A DNA stretch of 38,243 nt from Rubrivivax sp. (GTDB taxonomy: Bacteria; Pseudomonadota; Gammaproteobacteria; Burkholderiales; Burkholderiaceae_C). The notes under the pieces are model-generated. The model ran no database searches. It saw only the letters and a program-made list of their open reading frames with translations, and had not been told where the DNA came from. Position numbers and translations under genes: made by a program. The stretch is from the NCBI GenBank assembly GCA_021297985.1, contig JAJTGU010000067.1:1-38243 (forward strand). The letters run 5' to 3'. Shown in pieces: positions 32,436-38,243 of this stretch (the stretch's first letter is position 1; every line of letters starts with the position of its first letter).

Positions 32436-33338
32436 GTGAGCACCGCCGCCCACCTGGCGGCGCTGCTGCTGGCCGTCCTGGCGGTCCTGGCTTCGGCACC
32501 GGCGCTGGCCTCGTCGCGCTATTGCGACGCGCGCAACCCGCTCAGCGCGATCCAGCAGGACCGCCTGCTGCGGGTCGCCGCGGTGCTGAAGGCAGAGCTC
32601 GAAGCCACGGGCAGCCGCGTCGCGCTCGTGGCGCGCTCGGGTCTGGACCTGCGACGGTTCGGCATGCGCTACTCACATGCCGGCATCAGCCTGCAACGCA
32701 GCGCCGAGACCCCCTGGGCGGTTCGCCAGCTCTACTTTGCCTGCGACGAATCACAGCCGCGCTTGTTTGACGAGGGTCTGTCGGCTTTCGTCATGGGCAC
32801 CGAAGATCCGGCGCTCGGCTTCATGTCGTTGGTGTTGCTGCCGGCCGATGCCGCGGAGCGGCTTGAGTCGACGGCCCTGGACAACGCCAGCGCACTGGCG
32901 CTGCTGAACCCGGTCTACAGCGCCAACGCCTACGCCTACGGCCTGCGCTACCAGAACTGCAACCAGTGGCTGGCCGAGCTGCTGGGCGTGGCCTTCGGTG
33001 GCGCGCCAGCCTCGCGCGACACGGCCCAGGCTTGGCTGCGCAGCCAAGGCTATGAAGGCGCCGTGTTCGACCTTGGCTGGAGCGGCTTCACCTGGCTCAC
33101 GGTCTTCAGCCCCTTCCTGCACCGCGGCGACCACCCCGGGGCCGATCTGGCTGCCGGCCGCTTCGTCGTCAGCATGCCCGAGTCCATCGGGACCTTCGTT
33201 CGCCGGCTGCACCCGCAGGTCACCCGCGTCGAGCTGTGCCACACCGACCGCCACGTCGTCGTGCGCCGTGGCTGGGACGCACCGCTGCCCGACGACTGCA
33301 CGCCGGGCGAGGGGGATCGGGTGGTGGCGCTGGATTGA
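32436..33338 (+). CDS. DUF2145 family exported protein, possible papain-like fold
   Basis: This 300-residue protein has a signal peptide ending APALA and begins SSRYCDARNPLSAIQQDRLLR, as in DUF2145 proteins. The pattern RYSHAGISL (H81) followed about 90 residues later by YQNCNQWLAELLG (C175) resembles the order His-then-Cys of circularly permuted NlpC/P60-like (YiiX/LRAT) enzymes; this is an inference. If so, it may cleave or transfer acyl groups on an envelope substrate. The GTG start follows the Ser-rich gene stop closely, so they are probably co-translated. Confidence 0.82.
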   Translation: MSTAAHLAALLLAVLAVLASAPALASSRYCDARNPLSAIQQDRLLRVAAVLKAELEATGSRVALVARSGLDLRRFGMRYSHAGISLQRSAETPWAVRQLYFACDESQPRLFDEGLSAFVMGTEDPALGFMSLVLLPADAAERLESTALDNASALALLNPVYSANAYAYGLRYQNCNQWLAELLGVAFGGAPASRDTAQAWLRSQGYEGAVFDLGWSGFTWLTVFSPFLHRGDHPGADLAAGRFVVSMPESIGTFVRRLHPQVTRVELCHTDRHVVVRRGWDAPLPDDCTPGEGDRVVALD

Positions 33339-33371
33339 GCCCGGGGGCTTGCAACGCCTGCGCCCCGTCGT

Positions 33372-35228
33372 TCAGGCCTCGATCTCGCCCTGAACGCCAC
33401 CCCCCTGTTGCAAGGCCCACATCCGCGCGTACTCGCCGCCCAGGGCCAGCAACTCGGCGTGGGCGCCCTTCTCGACGATGCGGCCGGCCTTGAGCACGAC
33501 GATCTCGTGCGCATCGACGACGGTCGACAGCCGGTGCGCCACCACCAGCGCCGTCTTGCCCTGCGCCGCACTGCGCAGCTCGGCCTGGATCGCACGCTCG
33601 TTGGTCGAGTCCAGCGCCGAGGTCGCCTCGTCGAAGATCAGGACCGGCGGGTTCTTCAGCAGCGTGCGGGCGATCGCGACCCGTTGCTTCTCGCCGCCGC
33701 TCAGCTTCAGGCCGCGCTCGCCGACCATCGTCTCGTAGCCCTTGGGCGTACTGGCGATGAAGTCGTGGATGTGCGCAGCACGGGCCGCCGCCTCGACCTC
33801 GTCGCGCCCGGCGCCGGCGCGGCCGTAGGCGATGTTGTAGTGAACGGTGTCGTTGAACAGCACCGTGTCCTGCGGCACGATGCCGATCGCCGCACGCAGG
33901 CTCGCCTGGGTGACGCTGCGAATGTCCTGGCCGTCGATCGTGATGTGTCCGCCAGCGCTGCCGGGCGGTGCCGGGTTCACGTCATAGAAGCGGTAGAGCA
34001 GCCGCGCCAGAGTGCTCTTGCCGGCCCCGGACGGTCCGACCACGGCCACGGTCTTGCCGGCCGGGATCTCGAACGAGATGCCATGCAGCACCTGGCGGTC
34101 GGGGTCGTAGCCGAAGGACACGTCGTCGAAGCGCACCGCGCCTTCGGTCACGCGCAGCGCGGGTGCGCCGGGGGCGTCGTCGATCTCGCGGTGGCGGCCG
34201 AGCAGGCCGAACATCTTGTCCAGGTCGGTCAGTGCCTGCTTGATCTCGCGGTACATCACGCCCAGGAAGTTCAGCGGGATGTAGAGCTGGATCATGAAGG
34301 CGTTGACCATCACCAGGTCGCCGAGCGTCAGCCGGCCTTCGGCCACGCCCTCGGTCGCGCGCCACAGCATCGCCACCAGTGCCGCGGCGATGATGAGCTG
34401 CTGGCCGGTGTTGAGCAGGCTCAGCGTGGTCTGACTCTTCAGCGCCACGCGGCGCAGGCGCTCGAGGTTCTCGTCGTAGCGCCTGGCCTCGAACTCCTCG
34501 TTGTTGAAGTACTTGACGGTCTCGTAGTTCAGCAGCGAGTCGATGGCGCGCGTGTGGGCCGAGCTGTCGAGCTCGTTCATCTCGCGCCGGAACTTGGTGC
34601 GCCACTCGGTCACCGTGATGGTGAAGACGATGTAGGCCGCCAGCGCTGCGAGCGTGATCCAGGCAAAGCCGGCGTCGAACTTCCAGGCCAGCAGCGACAG
34701 CACCATGACCACTTCGATCAGCGTCGGGAAGATGCTGTACAGCGAATACGAGATCAGCGAATGCACGGCACGGGTGCCGCGCTCGATGTCGCGTGTCATG
34801 CCGCCGGTCTGCCGCTCGAGGTGGAAGCGCAGGCTCAGCGCATGCAGGTGGCGGAACACCTCCAGGCTGATCGATCGCGCCGTGCCTTCGGTGGCCTTGG
34901 CGAAGATCAGCTCGCGCAGCTCGGTGAACAGCGACGTCGACAGCCGCAGCGCGGCGTAGGCGACCAGCAGTCCCACCGGCACCACCAGCAGGGCCGCCGG
35001 GTCGCCGGGCTTGATCGTCATCGCATCGACCAGGTACTTCAGCAGCACCGGGACGCCGACGTTGGCCGCCTTGGCCGCAACCAGGAAGCTCAGCGCGATG
35101 CCGACCCGCCAGCGGTAGCGCCACAGATACGGCATCAGCCGGCCGAGCGTGGCCCAGTCCGAGCGCGGGGCCTTGGTGTCGACTGGCCCTGCCGCAGGCG
35201 CGGCACTGGCCGGGGCCAGGCCCCTCAT
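33372..35228 (-). CDS. Atm1-type ABC exporter (fused permease-ATPase)
   Basis: This 618-residue half-transporter has six predicted helices (about 45-330), Atm1/ABCB7 marks (ERGTRAVHSLISYSLYSIFP and LLNYETVKYFNNEEFEARRYD), and a C-terminal ATPase with Walker A GPSGAGKST (about 397), LSGGEKQRVAIARTLL (about 505), PVLIFDEATSALD (about 524) and VVAHRLST. Family members export glutathione-linked sulfur or metal species. The ATG at 35228 overlaps the methyltransferase stop by four bases. A longer in-frame start at 35366 lies inside the methyltransferase and is rejected. Confidence 0.92.
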   Translation of the reverse strand: MRGLAPASAAPAAGPVDTKAPRSDWATLGRLMPYLWRYRWRVGIALSFLVAAKAANVGVPVLLKYLVDAMTIKPGDPAALLVVPVGLLVAYAALRLSTSLFTELRELIFAKATEGTARSISLEVFRHLHALSLRFHLERQTGGMTRDIERGTRAVHSLISYSLYSIFPTLIEVVMVLSLLAWKFDAGFAWITLAALAAYIVFTITVTEWRTKFRREMNELDSSAHTRAIDSLLNYETVKYFNNEEFEARRYDENLERLRRVALKSQTTLSLLNTGQQLIIAAALVAMLWRATEGVAEGRLTLGDLVMVNAFMIQLYIPLNFLGVMYREIKQALTDLDKMFGLLGRHREIDDAPGAPALRVTEGAVRFDDVSFGYDPDRQVLHGISFEIPAGKTVAVVGPSGAGKSTLARLLYRFYDVNPAPPGSAGGHITIDGQDIRSVTQASLRAAIGIVPQDTVLFNDTVHYNIAYGRAGAGRDEVEAAARAAHIHDFIASTPKGYETMVGERGLKLSGGEKQRVAIARTLLKNPPVLIFDEATSALDSTNERAIQAELRSAAQGKTALVVAHRLSTVVDAHEIVVLKAGRIVEKGAHAELLALGGEYARMWALQQGGGVQGEIEA

Positions 35229-36226
35229 GCCGGCTTCTCCCAGACCAGATGTCGGTAGGTCAGCAGGCCCATGTCGAGCAAGGTCGCCATCAGCGTGCCC
35301 GACAGCACATTGCCACCGCGCGACGGGTGACGCCGCGCCAGCATGCGCCGGCCGAGCCAGGGCCACACCAGCACGAAGCGGGTGATGCGCTCCAGCCGCT
35401 TCAGGCTCGGCCGCACGGCACGGTCCAGCGTGTCGTGGCGCACATTGAGCAGGCCTGCCGCTGCAGCGCGCTCGAGCATCTCGTCGAGCTCCTGAAAGCG
35501 CTCCAGCACCATGCCACGCGCCGCCAGCTCGACCGCCAACGCGTGCTCGGGCGCCATCATCGCGGCAGGCCGTGGCGTGTAGCCGTCAAACAGGGTCAGC
35601 CGGCCGCCCGGGCGCAGCACGCGCGCGATCTCGGCAAAGGCCTGCGGGAGGTCCTGTGCGTAGCAGAAGGCCTCGACACAGAACACGTGGTCGAAGCTCG
35701 CGTCCGCATAAGGCAGGTGGTGGAAGTCGCCGAGCGTCAGCGTCACGTTGATCAGCCCCGCCGTCGCGAGCCGCTGGCGGCTCAGTTCGACGTGCAGTGG
35801 CGTCAGGTCGATCCCCGTGAAGCGGGCCTGCGGGTGGCGTGCCGCAAGGTCGAGCAGGTTGTAGCCCTGGCCGAACGCGAGCTCGAGCACGTCGCCGGCG
35901 CCCGCCGCGGGGAAGTCGCGCTCCATCAGCCGGAGGTGGGTGGAATAGCCCGCCGGGTCGAAGCGCTCGCCGTCGTTCAGCGCCATGTGCACCGCGCCTT
36001 CGGTGCTGTGGTACTTGAGATAGGCGTCGTGCGTGTGCACGTAGTACTCGACGATCTGCTCGCGCCCGAGAGATCGAGCACGCACCGCGTCGAGACCGAA
36101 CACACGCGACAAGCGGTTCATCCGGCGACGCAGCGCGGCATCCAAAGCCGGGTCGCGGGCCGGGTCGCGTGCAGGATCACGTACGGGGTCGTGCGGCGAG
36201 GCGTTGGACATCGGCGGCATTGTCAC
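35225..36226 (-). CDS. Class I SAM-dependent methyltransferase
   Basis: About 333 residues. The SAM loop is VLELAFGQGYNLLDLA, with FTGIDLTPLHVELSRQRL, LGDFHHLPYADASFDHVFCVEAF and the ARVLRPGGRLTLFDGY motif of small-molecule/lipid (UbiE/sterol-type) methyltransferases. The N-terminus carries four DPxR-like units encoded by a 12-base tandem repeat. Start candidates are GTG 36226 and ATGs 36220 and 36211; no clear ribosome-binding site distinguishes them. It is translationally coupled to the Atm1-type exporter, suggesting that a methylated product might be exported (inference). Confidence 0.85.
   Translation of the reverse strand: MTMPPMSNASPHDPVRDPARDPARDPALDAALRRRMNRLSRVFGLDAVRARSLGREQIVEYYVHTHDAYLKYHSTEGAVHMALNDGERFDPAGYSTHLRLMERDFPAAGAGDVLELAFGQGYNLLDLAARHPQARFTGIDLTPLHVELSRQRLATAGLINVTLTLGDFHHLPYADASFDHVFCVEAFCYAQDLPQAFAEIARVLRPGGRLTLFDGYTPRPAAMMAPEHALAVELAARGMVLERFQELDEMLERAAAAGLLNVRHDTLDRAVRPSLKRLERITRFVLVWPWLGRRMLARRHPSRGGNVLSGTLMATLLDMGLLTYRHLVWEKPA
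36146..36193. repeat. 12-base tandem repeat (about four imperfect copies) in the methyltransferase 5' end
   Basis: About four degenerate copies of a unit like GCCGGGTCGCGG encode DP-x-R repeats (DPVRDPARDPARDPAL) near the N-terminus. Confidence 0.6.
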
Positions 36227-36272
36227 CGGCTACAGTGGGGCGAACCTGCACCGGCTTCAAGCCCCGAACACG

Positions 36273-36698
36273 ATGTCCAGCCCCGCCAATGCCGGCCACA
36301 TGATGGCCCCCGCCCAGCTCTCCGACGGCAGCGAGCTGGTGCTGCGCGTGATGCCGCTGCCGGCCGACGTCAATGCCAACGGCGACATCTTCGGCGGCTG
36401 GATCATGGCGCAGGTCGACCTTGCCGGCGCCGTGCTGCCGGCGCGCATCGCCAAGGGCCGCATCGCCACGGTGGCGGTGAACCAGTTCGTGTTCAAGCAG
36501 CCGGTGAGCCTGGGTGACCTGCTGAGCTTCTACTCCCGGGTGACCCGTGTCGGCACGACATCGGTGACCGTTCGCGTGGAGGTCTACGCCGAGCGCAACC
36601 CGGCGCAGCTGCAGGTGGTCAAGGTGACCGAGGCCGACCTGACCTACGTCGCGATCGACCGCGACGGCAAGCCCCGTGCGCTGCCGGTCCGGGATTGA
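36273..36698 (+). CDS. Acyl-CoA thioesterase (YciA-type hotdog fold)
   Basis: This 141-residue hotdog protein has the acyl-CoA thioesterase pattern DVNANGDIFGGWIMAQVDLAGAV (about 30-55) with catalytic Asp, followed by VNQFVFKQPVSLGDLLSFYSRV and VRVEVYAER. It hydrolyses acyl-CoAs, probably with broad specificity as in YciA. ATG 36273 is chosen; a frame start at 36204 lies inside the divergent methyltransferase. Intergenic distance to the methyltransferase start is under 50 bases. Confidence 0.9.
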   Translation: MSSPANAGHMMAPAQLSDGSELVLRVMPLPADVNANGDIFGGWIMAQVDLAGAVLPARIAKGRIATVAVNQFVFKQPVSLGDLLSFYSRVTRVGTTSVTVRVEVYAERNPAQLQVVKVTEADLTYVAIDRDGKPRALPVRD

Positions 36699-36719
36699 GC
36701 CCCGGGGGCTGCACAATCT
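36694..36719 (+). terminator. Hairpin after the thioesterase gene
   Basis: GATTG pairs with CAATC and AGCC with GGCT across an overlapping stop codon, with a three-base bulge, followed by TTGTC. It is a weak terminator candidate. A near-identical core occurs after the DUF2145 gene at 33332-33349. Confidence 0.35.
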
Positions 36720-36741
36720 TGTCAACGAACAAGGAGCAGAC

Positions 36742-37206
36742 ATGATTCATCGGACGATCCGCCTTGCCGCTTTGGTCGGCGCCTTGGCCTTGGCCGCTTG
36801 CCAGTCGGTCCCATTGGGGGACCCGGGCCGCAGCGCCGAGCTCAAGAAGTTTGTGGCCAATCCCAACGCCGGGCAGATCTATGTGTGTCGCGACGATCGC
36901 TTCTTCGGCGCGGCGATCTCCCCCACGGTCGAGTTGAACGGCAAACCCGTGGCACGACTCGGTCGAAGCAACTACTTCTTCGCCGAACTGCCTCCTGGGG
37001 ACCATACGGTCGTCATGAAGACGCTCGAGCACGATTCAAAGCTCCCGTTCAAGATCGCAGCGGGTCAGCAGATCTACTTCCAGACCTGGATCTCCTTCGG
37101 AATCATTGCCGGGCGCGCGATCATCGACACCTATTCAACCGAAGACGGCAAGAAGTGCGTCACCGCTTCGGATCTGGCAGGCCCCCTCGAGCCGGCGGCC
37201 AAGTAG
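36742..37206 (+). CDS. DUF2846-like lipoprotein
   Basis: This 154-residue protein has a lipoprotein signal ending ALALAAC (C20). The mature part has IYVCRDDRFFGAAISPTVELNGKPVARL and NYFFAELPPGDHTVVMKT, the pattern of DUF2846 lipoproteins (an Ig-like/carboxypeptidase-regulatory-type beta fold). AAGGAG at 36731-36736 supports the ATG. The function is unknown; it should be anchored in the outer membrane. Confidence 0.85.
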   Translation: MIHRTIRLAALVGALALAACQSVPLGDPGRSAELKKFVANPNAGQIYVCRDDRFFGAAISPTVELNGKPVARLGRSNYFFAELPPGDHTVVMKTLEHDSKLPFKIAAGQQIYFQTWISFGIIAGRAIIDTYSTEDGKKCVTASDLAGPLEPAAK

Positions 37207-37269
37207 AGCGGGACGACACGCTTCGGCCACCGCCTTGCGCGGTGCGGTCCTGCAGGCGGTCGTCCGGGT

Positions 37270-38243
37270 TCAGCCGACGGCGTCGCGCAGCGCCAGCAGG
37301 TGGTCGGCGATCGCGATGCCGCAGTAGCGGTAGACCGTCTCGCCGGGATGGAAACCGTCGTGGGCCATGGTGCCGCGATTGAGCGGCACTCGCATCGCCA
37401 CGACCGAAGTGTCGCGACGCGTCGCGGCCCATTCCAGCAACGCCCGGTTGTGACGCTCGGCGTCACTGCCGGCGACCCAGCGCAGCGGCTGCGGCAGACC
37501 CGGAAAGTGATGGATCGGCGGCAGCGGCGCAAACACCACGTGGTGCACGCCCCAGCCGTTGCGCAGCAGGTTGACGAGCGCCTCGCGTGCGGCAATGGCG
37601 TGCATCGACGGCACCTGATCGACGACGTCGTTGACGCCGGTGACCAGCACCGCAACGTCGGCATGCTCGGCCGGCAGGTCGCGCAGCAGGTCGAAGGTCT
37701 GCCGGGTGGTCAGGCCCGAGCGCGCATGCAGCTGCCATTGCACGCGCAGGCGCCGGCCGAGCCGGGCCACCAGTTGCCCGGCCAGTGCCTGGCGTTGCGT
37801 GACGACACCAACGCCGGCGGCCGACGAGTCGCCGGCGATCAGCAGCTTCAAGGGCCGGCCTCGGCCGGCGACGCCGCTGCGCTCGCCTTCGGCCTCGGGC
37901 AGGGTCGGCTTCTTGCCCACTCCGGCGGCCGCGATGGCGGCGTCCAGACGGCCCAGCTCGGCGTCATTGCGGCGATCGGTGGATGGAATCTTCTGGCGTG
38001 TGACCTTCTCGATGTCCTTGAGAAGCTTCATCTCGTCGCCGGCGACGAGACTGATGGCGGTGCCATCGGCCCCGGCGCGCGCGGTGCGGCCGATCCGGTG
38101 AACATACGCCTCCGGCACATAGGGCAGCTCGAAGTTGACCACGTGGGTGACGCCGTCGATATCGATGCCGCGGGCGGCGATGTCGGTAGCGACCAGAACG
38201 CGCAGCTTGCCCGCCTTGAAGGCTGCCAGCGTCCGCTCGCGCT
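37270..38243 (-). CDS. DEAD-box RNA helicase C-terminal half joined to an SGNH hydrolase domain (N-terminus beyond window)
   Basis: One open minus-strand frame enters at the right edge with [41 protein letters not shown] and ATP-loop residues, motifs IV-VI of RhlE-type DEAD-box helicases, ending [10 protein letters not shown]. Without a stop it continues through a short linker (near 37860-37960) into an SGNH domain: [14 protein letters not shown] with the catalytic Ser, [12 protein letters not shown] with the Gly/Asn block, and [12 protein letters not shown] with Asp and His. It lacks the usual Arg/Gly-rich helicase tail. The join may be a true fusion, or two genes whose boundary was lost by an indel. 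GTG and TTG codons near the junction could be internal starts for the hydrolase. Confidence 0.85.
   Translation of the reverse strand, partial: RERTLAAFKAGKLRVLVATDIAARGIDIDGVTHVVNFELPYVPEAYVHRIGRTARAGADGTAISLVAGDEMKLLKDIEKVTRQKIPSTDRRNDAELGRLDAAIAAAGVGKKPTLPEAEGERSGVAGRGRPLKLLIAGDSSAAGVGVVTQRQALAGQLVARLGRRLRVQWQLHARSGLTTRQTFDLLRDLPAEHADVAVLVTGVNDVVDQVPSMHAIAAREALVNLLRNGWGVHHVVFAPLPPIHHFPGLPQPLRWVAGSDAERHNRALLEWAATRRDTSVVAMRVPLNRGTMAHDGFHPGETVYRYCGIAIADHLLALRDAVG

Noticed and set aside
33372..35366. A longer start (35366) for the Atm1-type exporter
   Set aside because: It would overlap the methyltransferase by about 140 bases; the ATGA overlap at 35228 is the normal coupling signal.

Overview
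The window is high-GC bacterial DNA. The PEP-CTERM protein, the Bug-type tricarboxylate receptor, the tolB-pal-cpoB block, a gltIJKL operon and several family-level resemblances point to a betaproteobacterium of the order Burkholderiales, in the Rubrivivax/Leptothrix/Comamonadaceae neighbourhood. That placement is inferred from gene families and base composition, not from a marker gene. The DNA is densely coding and looks chromosomal. I see no rRNA, CRISPR array, insertion sequence, integrase or replication origin.

Left part (1-10330): a GGDEF-EAL signalling protein runs off the left edge. Next come a PEP-CTERM/HAF-repeat exported protein and a LysR regulator. The LysR gene is divergent from an eight-gene operon (3757-10328) encoding an iron-sulfur subunit, two small membrane subunits, a Bug-type solute receptor, both subunits of a class I fumarase/tartrate dehydratase, a fumarate reductase/succinate dehydrogenase-type flavoprotein and a TSUP permease. 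The flavoprotein keeps the catalytic residues but has Cys where the covalent-FAD His normally sits. The set reads as a dedicated C4-dicarboxylate (or methylated or hydroxylated analogue) module rather than the housekeeping succinate dehydrogenase.

Middle-left (10330-12840): two tRNA-Lys genes (UUU, CUU) with their own promoter and terminator lie on the minus strand. About 1.4 kb downstream is a broken copy of tRNA-Lys(CUU). Between them sits a lower-GC orphan lipoprotein gene, so this looks like a small acquired or duplicated segment. Upstream of the tRNAs, on the same strand, are tcdA (ct6A37 tRNA modification, a modification expected on these tRNAs) and a YeeE/YedE (TsuA-like) sulfur transporter.

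Centre (13900-27400): tolB-pal-cpoB (envelope integrity, minus strand) is divergent from msbA and an AhpD-like gene. A minus-strand series follows: a lipoprotein-signal version of a 2-keto-4-pentenoate hydratase/FAH-like protein, an ornithine cyclodeaminase-like reductase, pyrC, a NYN-LOTUS RNA-binding/nuclease candidate, htpX and a HI0933-like flavoprotein. A DAO-type flavoprotein diverges from this series.

Right part (26890-38243): a gltIJKL glutamate/aspartate ABC importer operon ends in a GNAT gene. Its gltI-gltJ spacer contains a terminator-like hairpin and a second hairpin next to the gltJ Shine-Dalgarno. Then come another LysR regulator, a Ser-rich exported protein plus a DUF2145 protein, a methyltransferase plus an Atm1-type ABC exporter, a YciA-type thioesterase and a DUF2846 lipoprotein. 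At the right edge is a reading frame that joins the C-terminal half of a DEAD-box RNA helicase to a complete SGNH hydrolase domain.
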